A stretch of 64,000 bases of DNA, taken from the NCBI GenBank assembly GCA_024636935.1, contig JAGXGC010000021.1:1-64000 (forward strand), given 5' to 3'. The notes beneath the pieces were generated by a model, which had not been told where the DNA came from, searched no databases, and worked only from the letters and a program-made list of their open reading frames with translations. This document shows positions 27,157 through 37,747 of the stretch, in pieces. This DNA is from Sideroxydans sp. Lineage in GTDB: Bacteria; Pseudomonadota; Gammaproteobacteria; Burkholderiales; Gallionellaceae. Position numbers and translations under genes: made by a program. Each line of letters opens with the position of its first letter. Within the stretch, counting starts at the first letter, position 1.

Positions 27157-27714
27157 CTAAATACGGCTGTAAGTAACGAAGCGATAAAAAATACTCGAAG
27201 GAGCTTTTTGTTTCTTTATTTTATCGTTGTAAGAGATATTTTTTGCCACTTTTGGTTTTGTTTCATCAGTGATAGTCCATTCAGCGTTGCTAAATTCCGG
27301 GAAGTGCGCATCACCTTCAAAGGTGATTAAAAAACTATCTGGAGGCTGAATAATTATTTCGGTTAGGTACATGCGATCCGCAATGGAAAGCGCCTGCTTA
27401 TATAGTTCTGCGCCCCCGATAATGAATACTTCCCCACTATTCGAGCAGTGCGCAATCGCCTCTTCTAATGAGTGTTTGATTACACAGCCATTCGCCTGAT
27501 AGTTTGTATTTCTTGTAATGATAATATTTTCTCTTTTGGGCAATGGACGCCCAATTGATTCATACGTTTTGCGTCCCATCAAAATCGGATGCCCAGACGT
27601 CATTTTTCTGAAGTGCTTTAAATCTTCAGGTAGGTGCCAAGGTAATGTATTGCTTACTCCGATAACGCGTTGATCTTCTGCCATTGCAGCAATGATTGAG
27701 ATGATCGGTTTCAT
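27157..27714 (-). CDS. folA: Dihydrofolate reductase
   Basis: Reduces dihydrofolate to tetrahydrofolate with NADPH, regenerating the cofactor consumed by Thy[14 protein letters not shown] at the start, [16 protein letters not shown] near residue 25, [14 protein letters not shown] near 47 and [13 protein letters not shown] near 97 are family motifs. The 185 residues exceed the usual 160-165 by a tail insertion ([16 protein letters not shown]). It is AT-richer than thyA, a hint of separate origin. The ATG at 27714 overlaps the thyA stop (ATGA). Confidence 0.93.
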   Translation of the reverse strand: MKPIISIIAAMAEDQRVIGVSNTLPWHLPEDLKHFRKMTSGHPILMGRKTYESIGRPLPKRENIIITRNTNYQANGCVIKHSLEEAIAHCSNSGEVFIIGGAELYKQALSIADRMYLTEIIIQPPDSFLITFEGDAHFPEFSNAEWTITDETKPKVAKNISYNDKIKKQKAPSSIFYRFVTYSRI

Positions 27715-28505
27715 ATAGCCACAGGCGCCTTGATGGGTGGGTGCGGGTCGTAGCCCTCCAATGTGAAGTCCTCGAATTTGAAGTCGAAGATGTCTTTCAC
27801 ATCCGGATTGATCTTCATGGTTGGCAGTGCACGCGTTTCGCGCGACAGTTGCAATGCCGTCTGTTCCATGTGATTGGAATACAGGTGCGCATCGCCGAAG
27901 GTGTGCACGAAGTCGCCGTACTGCAAGCCGCACACCTGCGCCATCATCATAGTCAGTAGCGCATAGCTGGCGATGTTGAACGGCACGCCAAGGAAGATAT
28001 CGGCACTGCGTTGGTACAACTGGCACGACAGTTTTCCGTCGGCCACGTAGAACTGGAAGAAAGCATGACAAGGGGCCAGCGCCATCTTGTCCAGCTCGCC
28101 TACATTCCAAGCCGAGACGATGATGCGGCGTGAGTCGGGATTGTTCTTTAATTGATCGACTGCGATCTTGATTTGGTCGATCGCACGGCCGTCGATGGTT
28201 TCCCAAGTGCGCCACTGCTTACCGTACACCGGGCCGAGGTTGCCGTTCTCATCCGCCCATTCATCCCAGATCGAGACGCCGTTGTCTTTCAGGTATTTGG
28301 TGTTGGTGCTGCCCTGCAAGAACCACAGCAGTTCATGGATGATGGACTTCAGGTGGCACTTCTTGGTGGTGACCAGCGGGAAGCCTTGTGAGAGGTCGAA
28401 GCGCATCTGGTAGCCGAACACGCTGGTGGTGCCGGTGCCGGTGCGGTCGGATTTTGTGGTGCCGTGGTCCAGCACATGTTGCATCAGATCGAGGTATTGG
28501 CGCAT
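27711..28505 (-). CDS. thyA: Thymidylate synthase
   Basis: Methylates dUMP to dTMP using methylene-tetrahydrofolate. The 264 residues match the E. coli length exactly. [15 protein letters not shown] starts the protein at 28505. Catalytic cysteine lies in [12 protein letters not shown] near residue 146, and [20 protein letters not shown] and [12 protein letters not shown] are conserved. It overlaps folA by four bases in the classic thyA-folA operon. A TATAAT element for the divergent aminopeptidase gene lies just beyond its start. Confidence 0.97.
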   Translation of the reverse strand: MRQYLDLMQHVLDHGTTKSDRTGTGTTSVFGYQMRFDLSQGFPLVTTKKCHLKSIIHELLWFLQGSTNTKYLKDNGVSIWDEWADENGNLGPVYGKQWRTWETIDGRAIDQIKIAVDQLKNNPDSRRIIVSAWNVGELDKMALAPCHAFFQFYVADGKLSCQLYQRSADIFLGVPFNIASYALLTMMMAQVCGLQYGDFVHTFGDAHLYSNHMEQTALQLSRETRALPTMKINPDVKDIFDFKFEDFTLEGYDPHPPIKAPVAI

Positions 28506-28516
28506 GGGGTAGCCCG

Positions 28517-28522
28517 TATAAT
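28517..28522 (+). promoter_or_regulatory. Likely -10 element of the aminopeptidase promoter
   Basis: TATAAT 34 bases before the plus-strand aminopeptidase start and just outside the divergent thyA start. No good -35 hexamer at 16-18 bases was found. Confidence 0.35.
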
Positions 28523-28555
28523 CGCGGCGTTGATTGACTAAATTTAGAGGCCGCA

Positions 28556-29989
28556 ATGCTAGCACAACTGACCGTAACCAAAACCCTGCCTACCACCACG
28601 CACTTGCTGGTGCTGTTGCCGAAGAGCAAGACATTGCCCAAGGATGCAGCGCATGGCGCACTGCTCGCGACCGTACTCAAGCGCCGCGCTATGAAGGCTG
28701 AAGAGCTGGCGAAATCGCCAGTATCTGCCAACGCAGCGGACGGCACGCTGGTGGCTTGGGCGATGTTGGATGATGCCAAAGACACATTCGCGCAACAGGT
28801 GCTGGTACGCAAGGCTTTGCAGTTGTTGTTGGACGAACAACCCAAGATGTTATGTATCGCAGTGTCCGGCGCAACAGCGCAGCGTGCAGCGGAGTTAGCA
28901 GTGTATGGCGCATGGGTGAACAGTGCGTTGTTGCCGATGCGCAAGAAGAAGGATGAGCGCAAGCCGCTGCAGAAGATCACATTGGTGGGTGATGTGGACA
29001 AGAAGGCATTCGACGCTTTGCGCGCATTGGCGGCAGGAAACTTGTTGAGCCGCGAACTGACGGTGACAGCGCCGAACGAATTGACGCCGGGCTTGTATCG
29101 TCAGCGTATCAAGAAGCTGGCGCAGGCCAATGGCTGGAAGATCGAAGAATTCACCATGCCTAAGCTGCGCAAGCTTGGAGCGGGAGCTTTTGTCGCGGTG
29201 GCGCAGGGTAGCGAAGTGGAAGATGCTGCTATCGTGCATCTGAGCTACAAACATCCGAAGGCGAAACAGAACGTTGCACTGGTGGGTAAGGGCATCTGCT
29301 TCGACACCGGCGGGCATAACCTGAAGCCGGCGCGCTATATGCACAATATGCATGAAGACATGAATGGTTCGGCTGTGAGTTTGGGCATCCTGCTCGCAGC
29401 TTCGCAACAGAAGCTGCCGGTGAATATCGATTGCTGGCTGGCGATCGCGCAGAACCACATCAGCCCCAAGGCTTACAAGCAGAACGATATCGTCAAGGCG
29501 CTGAACGGTACGCATATCGAGATCATCCATACCGATGCCGAGGGCCGCATGGTGTTGGCCGATACACTGACACTCGCCTCACGTGCGAAGCCTGATCTGA
29601 TGATCGATTTCGCCACCCTCACCGGCAGTATGGCGGCTGCGTTGGGGGCGCGTTATTCCGGCGTGTTCGCCACCAGCGATGAATTGGCACAGCGTGCAGT
29701 GAATACCGGCAAGCTGAGTGGAGAACGTCTATGTGCCTTCCCCCAAGATGAAGATTACGAAGCAGAACTGGATTCAAAAGTGGCCGACATCAAGCAATGC
29801 ACGCTGACCGGCGATGCAGATCACATCCTCGCCACGCGCTTCCTCAAGCGCTTTGTCGAAAATGACACGCCTTGGCTGCATGTTGATTTGTCTTCCAGTC
29901 GTTGCGAAGGTGGCTTGGGAATCGTTGCCAGTGAGGTGAACGGCTTCGGCGTGGCGTGGGGCGTGGCGATGCTGAAAGGGGTGCATTGA
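28556..29989 (+). CDS. Leucyl aminopeptidase family (M17) metallopeptidase
   Basis: Cytosolic M17 aminopeptidase that removes N-terminal residues from peptides with two metal ions. The N-terminal macro-like domain occupies roughly residues 1-165. The catalytic domain shows [16 protein letters not shown] near residue 245, [15 protein letters not shown] near 262, and the signature [14 protein letters not shown] near 325. It is 477 residues and closer to the PepA/PepB type than to a plant-type LAP. Its TGA overlaps the ATG of the esterase gene by one base (TGATG). Confidence 0.9.
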   Translation: MLAQLTVTKTLPTTTHLLVLLPKSKTLPKDAAHGALLATVLKRRAMKAEELAKSPVSANAADGTLVAWAMLDDAKDTFAQQVLVRKALQLLLDEQPKMLCIAVSGATAQRAAELAVYGAWVNSALLPMRKKKDERKPLQKITLVGDVDKKAFDALRALAAGNLLSRELTVTAPNELTPGLYRQRIKKLAQANGWKIEEFTMPKLRKLGAGAFVAVAQGSEVEDAAIVHLSYKHPKAKQNVALVGKGICFDTGGHNLKPARYMHNMHEDMNGSAVSLGILLAASQQKLPVNIDCWLAIAQNHISPKAYKQNDIVKALNGTHIEIIHTDAEGRMVLADTLTLASRAKPDLMIDFATLTGSMAAALGARYSGVFATSDELAQRAVNTGKLSGERLCAFPQDEDYEAELDSKVADIKQCTLTGDADHILATRFLKRFVENDTPWLHVDLSSSRCEGGLGIVASEVNGFGVAWGVAMLKGVH

Positions 29990-30606
29990 TGCGTTTTTTG
30001 CTGCTCGCCCTGGTTCTGACGCTGGCTGCTTGCGGCGAGGCGGAGAAGCTTCCAGCTTTGCCCTCTGGCAGCGTGGCGCTGGCGTTGGGTGACAGCCTGA
30101 CTGCGGGGGCGGGTGTGTCGCCCGAGCAGGCGTGGCCGACCCTGTTGGCGGCAAGCACAGGTTGGCAGGTGATCAACGGAGGCGTGAACGGCAACACCAG
30201 CGGTGATGCGTTGAAGCGCTTGCCCGCGCTGCTTGAAGAACACCGGCCTGCGTTGGTGCTGCTGACACTTGGGGGCAACGATATGTTGCGTCGTTTGCCA
30301 GTGCAGGAGATCGAGGAGAATCTGGTGCGCATGATCGTGAGATGCAAAGCTGAGGGTGCGCAGGTGGTTGTGGTGGCGACCCCGTTGCCCAGCTTGACCG
30401 GTGCCGTGCTGCGTAACCTCTCCGCGCCAGAGTTCTATCGTCAAGTCGCGGCAGCGCATCAAGTGCCGCTGATCGAGGATGCCATTGCCGAGGTGCTGTC
30501 CGATCCCCTGCTCAAGGGCGATCAGATACATCCGAACGCGGAAGGGCATGCACGGCTGGCCGGGAAGATTCATGATGCTTTGCGCGATATCGGCTACGCC
30601 AACTGA
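29989..30606 (+). CDS. TesA-like SGNH (GDSL) esterase, lipoprotein
   Basis: An arylesterase/lysophospholipase of the SGNH fold, 205 residues. The N-terminus is a lipoprotein signal (LLLALVLTLAACGE, lipobox cysteine at residue 15), so it is probably anchored in the envelope. Catalytic blocks are ALGDSLTAG (Ser), GGVNGNTSG, LGGNDM (Asn) and DQIHPNAEGH (Asp/His). Coupled to the upstream aminopeptidase by a TGATG overlap. The substrate may be lysophospholipids or aryl esters; not decidable. Confidence 0.9.
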   Translation: MRFLLLALVLTLAACGEAEKLPALPSGSVALALGDSLTAGAGVSPEQAWPTLLAASTGWQVINGGVNGNTSGDALKRLPALLEEHRPALVLLTLGGNDMLRRLPVQEIEENLVRMIVRCKAEGAQVVVVATPLPSLTGAVLRNLSAPEFYRQVAAAHQVPLIEDAIAEVLSDPLLKGDQIHPNAEGHARLAGKIHDALRDIGYAN

Positions 30607-30730
30607 TTACCGCAAGTTAGTCATTGCGGAAGCGGATGAGCCCCTGCTAGTATCGCTCCGCGGCATCCTTAGTTTTGCCGCAACCATATATGCCTATGGC
30701 CGTTCTTCAACCTGTTCAGGAGGATTCAAG

Positions 30731-31132
30731 ATGACGATGCAAAATTCTAGTTTTATGCGTTGGACAAGTCGCGTGATGATTGTGCTTATGGCAACTATGG
30801 CGATGCCGTTAACAGCTTCGGCCGGTATGGTTCAAACCGATGTCATCGTGGATCATGCGCTGGCAGAACAGGGGCGCGCGAAGATCATGGCGCTGGTGAA
30901 TCGTGACGATGTGCGTGCGCAGCTGGAGACGCGTGGTGTCACGACCGAGCAGGCTCAAGCGCGTGTCGATGCACTGACAGACGATGAAGCGATGCAGATC
31001 GCAGGCAAGCTAGATCAATTGCCGGCAGGTGGCGACATTCTTGGTACGGCAGTATTAATTTTTATCGTACTGCTGGTGACCGACATTTTGGGCTTCACCA
31101 AAGTATTCCCATTCACACGTTCAATGCGCTGA
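30731..31132 (+). CDS. PA2779 family membrane protein
   Basis: A 133-residue protein with an N-terminal signal/anchor (VMIVLMATMAMPLTASAG), a helical middle (RAKIMALVNRDDVRAQLETR, ALTDDEAMQIAGKL) and a C-terminal hydrophobic segment (GTAVLIFIVLLVTDILGF). This matches the small protein always found next to PA2778-type peptidases. AGGAGGA lies 7 bases before the ATG. It is followed after 6 bases by the partner gene. The role of the pair is not known. Confidence 0.8.
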   Translation: MTMQNSSFMRWTSRVMIVLMATMAMPLTASAGMVQTDVIVDHALAEQGRAKIMALVNRDDVRAQLETRGVTTEQAQARVDALTDDEAMQIAGKLDQLPAGGDILGTAVLIFIVLLVTDILGFTKVFPFTRSMR

Positions 31133-31138
31133 TCCAAG

Positions 31139-32086
31139 ATGTCTAGAACTTATGCCAGCCTGATGGCTGGCATATTCCTTCTGCTAATCAGCGGATGTAG
31201 GACACTCCCGCCTCCGGCAGCACTGTCGGAAGAAAAAGTCGCCACCTTGCCGCGTCAGGTCGAGCTGGTCGACGTGCCATTCTTTCCACAAGAAGATTTT
31301 CAGTGTGGGCCAGCTGCGTTGGCGATGGTCATGAAACATGCCGGTTTGGCGGTCGATCCTGACATGTTAAAGCCTGAGGTCTACCTCCCCAGCCGTGAGG
31401 GTGCGCTACAGATTGAAATGTTTGGCACCGCACGTCGTCATGGTTTGGTCGCCTATCAAATGTCGCCTGTGTTGGGCGAGGTCTTGGAAGAGGTCGCTCG
31501 CGGCACGCCGGTGGTGGTGTTGCAGAATCTAGCTTTGGACTGGTATCCGATCTGGCACTACGCAGTGGTTATTGGATACGACTTTGAAAAAAAGGAAGTC
31601 ATCCTGCGTTCCGGGCGTGAAAGTCATCAGCGGATGTCTCTTGTTGCGTTTGAAAACACTTGGGCGCGCAGTGCGCACTGGGCAATGGTTGCCCTACCGC
31701 CGGAAAAAGTACCCTATACCGCTGAGGAAACGCAGTATGTCTCGGCGGTGAACGCATTCGGCAGGACAGGGCAATTGCCTGCTTCGCGCACGGCCTATTT
31801 GTCCGCAAAGGAGCGTTGGCCGGGCAGTCTGGGTGTCAGCATCGCCTTGGGAAATGTCGCTTACATGATGAAGCGCATGGATGAAGCTGAAGCGGAGTTC
31901 AGAGCAGCAGTCACCGCGCATCCTGAATCAGTTGCCGCACTCAATAACTTGGCTCAGACGCTTTCCGACATGGGGCGCGATGAGGAAGCACTGGAATATG
32001 TAAAGCGCGCAGCGAAACTCGGTGGTCCGTTGCAGGACATCGTGTTATCGACACAAGCTTCCATCGAACGCAAGCTGACGCATTGA
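31139..32086 (+). CDS. PA2778-type C39-like cysteine peptidase with TPR region
   Basis: A 315-residue lipoprotein (LLLISGCRT lipobox near residue 20). A C39-like papain-fold domain has catalytic FQCGPAALAMVMKHAG with Cys near residue 56 and IWHYAVVIGYD with His near 140. From about residue 195 to the end there are TPR repeats (GVSIALGNVAYMMKRMDEAE, ALNNLAQTLSDMGRDEEALE). It pairs with the PA2779 gene 6 bases upstream, the conserved arrangement of the family. The processed peptide, if any, is unknown. Confidence 0.85.
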   Translation: MSRTYASLMAGIFLLLISGCRTLPPPAALSEEKVATLPRQVELVDVPFFPQEDFQCGPAALAMVMKHAGLAVDPDMLKPEVYLPSREGALQIEMFGTARRHGLVAYQMSPVLGEVLEEVARGTPVVVLQNLALDWYPIWHYAVVIGYDFEKKEVILRSGRESHQRMSLVAFENTWARSAHWAMVALPPEKVPYTAEETQYVSAVNAFGRTGQLPASRTAYLSAKERWPGSLGVSIALGNVAYMMKRMDEAEAEFRAAVTAHPESVAALNNLAQTLSDMGRDEEALEYVKRAAKLGGPLQDIVLSTQASIERKLTH

Positions 32087-32087
32087 T

Positions 32088-32501
32088 TCAAGCGGTCAAC
32101 GCAATCACCAGATAGCGCAGGAATTTCCCCAGCAGCATGAATAGCGCTGCGTGCCATGGATTTAAGCGTAACCAGCCTGCAGCCAGACACAGTGCATCGC
32201 CGATCAAAGGCGCCCATGCGAACAGTAATGCGGGCGTGCCGTGTTGCCGCACTTTCTCCACATGCTTGAGTTGCTGTGTTTGCGGCAGCAGCCAGCCCAT
32301 GCCGAACGAGATCATGCCCCCTATCGTGTTGCCAAGTGTGCCAACCAACAGTGCGGGCCAGAACAATTCTGGGTGTAGTTTCAATACACCGAACAGTACC
32401 GCTTCCGAACCGCCAGGCAGCAGCGTTGCGCCCAGCAGACTGCTGATGAAAAGACCCCATAGACTGATGTCGCTGGTGAGGAATTGGGAAAATGTGTCCA
32501 C
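32088..32501 (-). CDS. yqaA: YqaA family inner-membrane protein (SNARE-associated/VTT-like)
   Basis: A 137-residue integral membrane protein with about four hydrophobic segments. LLGATLLPGGSEAVLFG near residue 25 and NTIGGMISFGMGWLLP near residue 57 are typical of YqaA in the DedA/VTT superfamily. AWAPLIGDALCLAAGWLRL near 95 is the other conserved loop. Possible roles are lipid or proton transport; none is proved. It converges with the PA2778 gene, with 1 base between stops. Confidence 0.85.
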   Translation of the reverse strand: MDTFSQFLTSDISLWGLFISSLLGATLLPGGSEAVLFGVLKLHPELFWPALLVGTLGNTIGGMISFGMGWLLPQTQQLKHVEKVRQHGTPALLFAWAPLIGDALCLAAGWLRLNPWHAALFMLLGKFLRYLVIALTA

Positions 32502-32597
32502 TGTGGATGCTGACCTATTCAGTGATCAGCGATCAGGTAGGGCGCGGTCGAAGTAGATGTAGGGATTGATGAATTCGAATTTCATCGGCATCGTTCT

Positions 32598-33359
32598 TTA
32601 TTGCCCGCGTAGTGCGGAGAAAATCTTTTTGGCTAGGGCGCCGGTGGCTTGCAGCGGATGGGCGCGAATCTCTTTTTCTTGTTCTGCGATCATCAAATAG
32701 AGTCCGTCCAGCGCCTTGCTGGTGATGTAGTCATCAAGGTGCGCGTCTTTTTCTTTGACCAGTCCGAGCTTCACGCCTTTGTCCGCAAAGCGGTTGTAAG
32801 CCTGTGCGAGACGGACTTTTTGCATCGAGCGACCCACGATGGGTTTGAATTTGGCATCCAGAGCAGTTTCTGTGTTGCGACGAAAATATTGTGTGGCCGC
32901 ATCATCGTTGCCGAGCAGGATGTCCTTGGCGTCGTTCACGGTCATGTTCTTCACCGCTGTGATCAACAATGCTTTTGCTTCCGGTACAGCTGCTTCGGCA
33001 GACCGGTTCATCGAGGTGATGAACTCGTCGGCGTATTTACCCATGCCGACCTTTCGCAAGGCGCTATCCACTTTTTTTAGGTTCTCCGGTAAAGGGATGC
33101 GCACTTTGGGATTGCCGAGATAGCCGTCCACGCGCGCCAGATCCTTTACGGCAGTTTCGGCACCTTGCGTGAGCGCTTGCTTGAGACTTTCTGCGTGCTG
33201 CTGAGGCGAGAACGCATCCAGTCCAGTGGGCTGGGATGAAGACGGCGCTGAACTGGATTGCTTCAGCCCGTCTATCTTGGACTTGAGATCATCCAGATTG
33301 AACGCTGCGGCCGGCATGCCAAGTGTGAGCATGCCGAGCAGCAGGGCGCCCCTGATCAT
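32598..33359 (-). CDS. DUF4197 exported protein
   Basis: A 253-residue protein with a short signal peptide ([15 protein letters not shown]). A Ser/Pro-rich linker follows, then the conserved DUF4197 body: [42 protein letters not shown]-type sequence near residue 120, and [22 protein letters not shown] near the C-terminus. Function is unknown; it is likely periplasmic or outer-membrane associated. The ATG at 33359 overlaps the lpdA stop by 4 bases, an unusual operon partner for a dehydrogenase. Confidence 0.85.
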   Translation of the reverse strand: MIRGALLLGMLTLGMPAAAFNLDDLKSKIDGLKQSSSAPSSSQPTGLDAFSPQQHAESLKQALTQGAETAVKDLARVDGYLGNPKVRIPLPENLKKVDSALRKVGMGKYADEFITSMNRSAEAAVPEAKALLITAVKNMTVNDAKDILLGNDDAATQYFRRNTETALDAKFKPIVGRSMQKVRLAQAYNRFADKGVKLGLVKEKDAHLDDYITSKALDGLYLMIAEQEKEIRAHPLQATGALAKKIFSALRGQ

Positions 33360-35110
33360 TTCTTTCGTGGCGGCAACAGGTCGGTGATCGTGCCTTCCGC
33401 CATCTCGGCAGCGAAGCACAAGGTCTCCGACAGGGTCGGGTGCGGGTGGATGGTGAGACCGATGTCTTCCATGTCCGCGCCCATCTCCAGCGCCAGCACG
33501 CCTTCGGCGATCAACTCGCCCGCGTTGACGCCGACGATGCCCATGCCGAGGATGCGGCGGGTCTTCGGGTCGAGCAATACCTTGGTCGAGCCTTCTTCGC
33601 GGGCGATGGACAGCGCGCGGCCGGAAGCGGCCCACGGGAAAGATGCCTTCTCGTATTCGACGCCCTGCGCCTTGGCTTGCGTTTCGGTCAGACCCATCCA
33701 TGCGATCTCCGGATCGGTGTAGGCAACGGACGGGATGGTGAGCGGTTCGAAGAAGGCTTTATGTCCGGCGATGTTCTCCGCCGCCACTTTGCCTTCATGC
33801 ACCGCCTTGTGCGCCAGCATTGGGTCGCCCACGATGTCGCCGATGGCGAAGATGTGCGGCACGTTGGTGCGCATCTGTTTGTCGACCGGGATGAAGCCGC
33901 GTTCGTTGACGACGAGCCCAGCCGCTTCGGCGTTGATCTCGCGACCGTTCGGACGGCGGCCCACGGCCATCAGCACCTTGTCATACAGTTGCGGTTCGGC
34001 GGGTGCCTGCTCGCCTTCGAAGGTGACCTTCAAGCCTTTCTTCTCAGCTTCGATCTTGGTGACCTTGGTCTTCAGCATGATGGCTTCGTAACGCTTGCCG
34101 ATACGGTTGTGCAGCGGCTTGACCATGTCTTTGTCTGCACCGGGCATGATCTGATCCATCAGCTCGACCACGGAAATTTTTGCGCCCAGTGCTTCATATA
34201 CGGTCGCCATCTCCAGACCGATGATGCCGCCACCGATGACCAGCATGCGTTTCGGCACGTCCTTCAGTGCCAATGCGCCGGTGGAGTCGATGATGCGTTC
34301 GTCTTCATAAGGGAAGCCGGGGATACGGGCTACGCTGGAGCCTGCTGCGACGATGGCGTTGTCGAAGGTGATGATCTTCTCGCCTTCTTCGGTTTGTACA
34401 GCGATGGAATTGGGTGAGGTGAATTTGGCGAGGCCGCGTACCACTTGCACCTTGCGTTGTTTAGCCAAACCAGCGAGACCGCCTGTTAGTTTGCTGATCA
34501 CGCTTTCTTTCCAGGTGCGGATCTGGTCGATGTCGATTTTTGGCTTGCTGAAGGTCACGCCGTGGTGGCTGACTTCCTCAGCTTCGTTGATCACCTTGGC
34601 GACATGCAGCAACGCCTTGGATGGGATGCAGCCGACGTTGAGACATACACCACCAAGCGATGCATGTTTCTCGATCATGACCACTTGCTTGCCAAGATCG
34701 GCAGCGCGGAAAGCGGCTGTGTATCCGCCGGGGCCTGCGCCCAGTACCACGACTTCTGCGTGGATATCGCCTTTGGCAACATTTGCTGTGGGTGTCGGTG
34801 CAACCTGCGGAGCTGCAGCGGGGACTGCAGCTTGCGGGGCAGGTGCTGCTTGGGCCGGAGCCGGCGCAGCAGCGCTGCTTTCCAGCAGCAGGATCACGGA
34901 GCCTTCGCTGACTTTGTCGCCGACCTTGACCTTCATCTCCTTGATGGTGCCTGCAGCAGGTGCGGGCACGTCCATGGTGGCCTTGTCGGTTTCAAGTGTG
35001 ATCAGAGATTGTTCTGCCTCGACGGTATCGCCCGCTTTGACTGATATCTCGATGACGGCCACGCCTTTGAAGCCGCCGATGTCAGGTACTTTGATTTCGA
35101 TTGTGCTCAT
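33356..35110 (-). CDS. lpdA: Dihydrolipoyl dehydrogenase with N-terminal lipoyl domain
   Basis: E3 of 2-oxoacid dehydrogenase complexes; oxidises dihydrolipoyl groups with FAD and NAD. The 584 residues carry an extra biotinyl/lipoyl domain at 1-80 with lipoylated lysine in [10 protein letters not shown]. An Ala/Pro linker follows (about 82-115), then the disulphide reductase core: [33 protein letters not shown] redox cysteines, [18 protein letters not shown] and HAHPTLSE-like HPHPTLSE with the catalytic His. This lipoyl-E3 form is common in betaproteobacteria beside pyruvate dehydrogenase genes, but no E1/E2 gene is adjacent here. AGAGGA precedes the ATG. Confidence 0.95.
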   Translation of the reverse strand: MSTIEIKVPDIGGFKGVAVIEISVKAGDTVEAEQSLITLETDKATMDVPAPAAGTIKEMKVKVGDKVSEGSVILLLESSAAAPAPAQAAPAPQAAVPAAAPQVAPTPTANVAKGDIHAEVVVLGAGPGGYTAAFRAADLGKQVVMIEKHASLGGVCLNVGCIPSKALLHVAKVINEAEEVSHHGVTFSKPKIDIDQIRTWKESVISKLTGGLAGLAKQRKVQVVRGLAKFTSPNSIAVQTEEGEKIITFDNAIVAAGSSVARIPGFPYEDERIIDSTGALALKDVPKRMLVIGGGIIGLEMATVYEALGAKISVVELMDQIMPGADKDMVKPLHNRIGKRYEAIMLKTKVTKIEAEKKGLKVTFEGEQAPAEPQLYDKVLMAVGRRPNGREINAEAAGLVVNERGFIPVDKQMRTNVPHIFAIGDIVGDPMLAHKAVHEGKVAAENIAGHKAFFEPLTIPSVAYTDPEIAWMGLTETQAKAQGVEYEKASFPWAASGRALSIAREEGSTKVLLDPKTRRILGMGIVGVNAGELIAEGVLALEMGADMEDIGLTIHPHPTLSETLCFAAEMAEGTITDLLPPRKK

Positions 35111-35125
35111 GTTCTTCCTCTCTGC

Positions 35126-35240
35126 CGTCATTCCGGCGAAGGCCGGAATCCAGTTAATTAAATAAGCCCTCGTAATGCGAGGACAAAAACTAATGCATTT
35201 TGAATAAAACCGCTGGATACCGGCCTGCGCCGGTATGACG
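35126..35240. repeat. MITE/REPIN-like repeat, copy 2
   Basis: A 115-base element with the same inverted ends as the copy at 26119-26230 (CGTCATTCCGGCGAAGGCCG at the left, GCGCCGGTATGACG at the right) and a related core (GCGAGGACAAA, ATGCATTTTGAATAAAA). It fills the gap between proA and lpdA and ends 1 base before the proA stop codon. Confidence 0.75.
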
Positions 35241-35241
35241 G

Positions 35242-36501
35242 CTAAATCCGGATTTGCCCGTTGCCGAGCACGATATATTTCTGCGAAGTCAGGCCTTCAA
35301 GTCCGACCGGCCCGCGTGCGTGGATCTTGTCGGTGGAGATGCCGATCTCCGCGCCCAGACCATATTCAAAGCCGTCGGCGAAGCGTGTGGAGGCGTTCAC
35401 CATCACGCTGGCCGAATCGACCTCGCGCAGGAAACGCATCGCCTTGCTGTAGTTCTCGGTAACGATGCTGTCGGTGTGCTGCGAGCTGTAGGTGTTGATG
35501 TGTTCGATGGCCTCGTCTACGTTCGCCACCACGCGCACGCTCAGGATGGGCGCGAGATATTCGGTGTGCCAGTCCTCTTCGGTGGCAACCTTCATCTGCG
35601 CGACGATCTTGCGCGCGGCTTCGTCGCCGCGCAGTTCGACGCCTTTCTTGAGGTAGATGCCGCACAGCTCCGGCAATACTTGTGCCGCCACGTTGGCGTT
35701 CACCAGCAATGTCTCCATCGCGTTGCACACGCCGTAACGGTGTGTCTTGGCGTTATCGGCGATGCGGATCGCCTTTGCGAGATCGGCTTCGTTGTCGATA
35801 TACACATGGCAGATGCCATCCAGATGTTTGATGACGGGCACCTTGGCGTCTTCCGAGATGCGCGCGATCAGGCTCTTGCCGCCGCGCGGCACGATCACGT
35901 CCACATATTCCTTCATGGTGATGAGTTCGCCCACGGCGGCGCGGTCGGTGGTGTTCACCACCTGTACCGCCGTTTCCGGCAAACCCGCTTCACGCAGACC
36001 CTGATGCACGCAAGCCGCGATGGCCTGATTGGAATGGATGGCCTCTGAGCCGCCACGCAGGATGCAGGCGTTGCCCGACTTCAGGCACAGGCCCGCCGCA
36101 TCCGCCGTCACGTTCGGACGCGATTCGTAGATGATGCCGATGACACCGAGCGGTACGCGCATCTTGCCGACCTGGATGCCGGACGGGCGGTATTTCATGT
36201 CTGAAATCTCGCCGATGGGGTCGGGCAACGCGGCGATCTGGCGCAGGCCTTCGGCCATGCCTTTGACGGTCTTTTCGGTCAAAGTGAGACGGTCGATGGA
36301 GGCGTCGTCGAGTCCGTTCTGCTTTGCGGCGGCGACATCCTTGGCGTTCTCAGCGATCAGCTTGGCGCTATTGAGCAGGATGGCTGTGGCGATGTTCTCC
36401 AGCGCATGGTTCTTGGCATTGGTATCCGCCATCGCCATCGCGCGTGATGCGTCGCGGGCTTGCTGCCCGACGCCTTTCATATATTCCTTGATGTCGTTCA
36501 T
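35242..36501 (-). CDS. proA: Glutamate-5-semialdehyde dehydrogenase (gamma-glutamyl phosphate reductase)
   Basis: NADPH-dependent reduction of glutamyl-5-phosphate in proline synthesis. The 419 residues match the family. [17 protein letters not shown] near residue 115, [15 protein letters not shown] near 142, the catalytic cysteine region [13 protein letters not shown] near 255, and [14 protein letters not shown] near 287 are conserved. The start is the ATG at 36501; the frame is open to 36546 but without family support. Divergent from trpC. Confidence 0.96.
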   Translation of the reverse strand: MNDIKEYMKGVGQQARDASRAMAMADTNAKNHALENIATAILLNSAKLIAENAKDVAAAKQNGLDDASIDRLTLTEKTVKGMAEGLRQIAALPDPIGEISDMKYRPSGIQVGKMRVPLGVIGIIYESRPNVTADAAGLCLKSGNACILRGGSEAIHSNQAIAACVHQGLREAGLPETAVQVVNTTDRAAVGELITMKEYVDVIVPRGGKSLIARISEDAKVPVIKHLDGICHVYIDNEADLAKAIRIADNAKTHRYGVCNAMETLLVNANVAAQVLPELCGIYLKKGVELRGDEAARKIVAQMKVATEEDWHTEYLAPILSVRVVANVDEAIEHINTYSSQHTDSIVTENYSKAMRFLREVDSASVMVNASTRFADGFEYGLGAEIGISTDKIHARGPVGLEGLTSQKYIVLGNGQIRI

Positions 36502-36582
36502 GGTGCTTGTCTGGATATCAGTGGCGCGCATTTTAGCATTGCGCATGCGTTAGAATGCGCGCCTTATTCAAGAGAATCCAGC

Positions 36583-37383
36583 ATGTCCGACATCCTCAAC
36601 AAGATACTTGCAGTCAAAGCGCAGGAAGTGGCCGCAGCACTTTCAGCCAAACCCTTGCCCGTGATACGTGCCGAAGCTGAGCATGCGCTTCTGACGAGAG
36701 ATTTCGTTGGCGCCATTCGCAGCAAGATCGCCGCCGGCCAAGCTGCGGTGATTGCCGAGATCAAGAAAGCCAGCCCTAGCAAAGGGGTGATCCGGGAGGA
36801 TTTCCATCCGGCCGAGATCGCGCAGAGTTACGCGCAGTACGGTGCTGCTTGCCTGTCTGTATTGACCGATGAGCAATTCTTTCAGGGCAGTGCCGAATAT
36901 CTGAAGCAGGCCCGTGCAGCATGCGAATTGCCTGTGCTGCGCAAGGACTTCATGGTGAGCGAATATCAGATCTATCAGGCGCGCGCGATGGGGGCGGATG
37001 CCATCCTGCTGATCGCTGCCGCCTTGTCGCTCAAACAGATGCAGGCTTTCGAAAAGCTGGCCCATCAATTGGGTATGGCGGTATTGGTCGAGGTGCACGA
37101 TGGCAAGGAGTTGGAAGTCGCGCTGCAACTGAAGACGCCGTTGATCGGCATCAACAATCGCAATCTGCGCACTTTTGAAGTCAGTCTGCAAACCACGCTG
37201 GACTTGTTGGAGCAGATTCCCTCAGATCGAATCGTCGTTACCGAGAGCGGCATCTTCACGGCAGACGATGTTGCGCTGATGCGTGATCATCAGGTGCATG
37301 CCTTCCTCGTTGGAGAGGCTTTTATGCGCGCTGCTGATCCGGGCGCGGCGCTGTCCAGTACCTTCCCTCTCGGTAGCGCTTGA
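36583..37383 (+). CDS. trpC: Indole-3-glycerol phosphate synthase
   Basis: Closes the indole ring in tryptophan synthesis; single-function TIM barrel of 266 residues. [17 protein letters not shown] near residue 50, [20 protein letters not shown] near 117, [12 protein letters not shown] near 185 and [12 protein letters not shown] near 215 are the expected phosphate and catalytic loops. The ATG at 36583 is preceded by AGAG. TAGAAT at 36551-36556 may be its -10. It stands apart from other trp genes in this window. Confidence 0.96.
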   Translation: MSDILNKILAVKAQEVAAALSAKPLPVIRAEAEHALLTRDFVGAIRSKIAAGQAAVIAEIKKASPSKGVIREDFHPAEIAQSYAQYGAACLSVLTDEQFFQGSAEYLKQARAACELPVLRKDFMVSEYQIYQARAMGADAILLIAAALSLKQMQAFEKLAHQLGMAVLVEVHDGKELEVALQLKTPLIGINNRNLRTFEVSLQTTLDLLEQIPSDRIVVTESGIFTADDVALMRDHQVHAFLVGEAFMRAADPGAALSSTFPLGSA

Positions 37384-37747
37384 CTGTCACTCAATGCGGC
37401 GAATCATCTCGCTGCATGCTCTGCAATCCCCCGCTCGGGTGCCCCTTTGGTGTGTATTGGCCTGATTCCCCTGCGGCTATCGGTCGGTCACAAAATAGCC
37501 CGTTGTAAATTAGCAACAAACCATGTGAATTTTGATGCAAGTCAATTTGCGCTGAGATTGTTGGTGCAGAATCCGCGCCGAGCTCGCTGTAAGGGCTTGA
37601 TTGCCGGTGGTCTTGAGCGGCGTTGCAGATTTGTGACGTCGTAAGCATCCCGTAAGCTGTTGATAGTACGGTGCGCGGCAAGACGAATGAAGCAGACCGA
37701 CAATCGTCTTCATAGCAACCCAACTTAAATAACTAGAGGAGTTTCAC
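37384..37747. other. Intergenic region before the porin gene
   Basis: 364 bases with no convincing gene. It holds a 14-base FNR-like site at 37532-37545 and, near its end, the porin ribosome site (AGAGGAG). No clear -35/-10 pair was identified. Confidence 0.5.
37532..37545. promoter_or_regulatory. Candidate FNR-type box upstream of the porin
   Basis: TTGATGCAAGTCAA matches TTGAT-N4-ATCAA at 9 of 10 fixed positions. It lies about 200 bases before the porin start in a long gene-free leader. Confidence 0.4.

Noticed and set aside
32520-32582. A 19-codon minus-strand frame, MKFEFINPYIYFDRALPDR, between DUF4197 and yqaA.
   Set aside because: No ribosome site is visible and the frame is too short to judge; it would be worth reconsidering if conserved in relatives.
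33440-34417. A 325-codon plus-strand open frame.
   Set aside because: Antisense of lpdA with the same shadow composition; lpdA is unambiguous.
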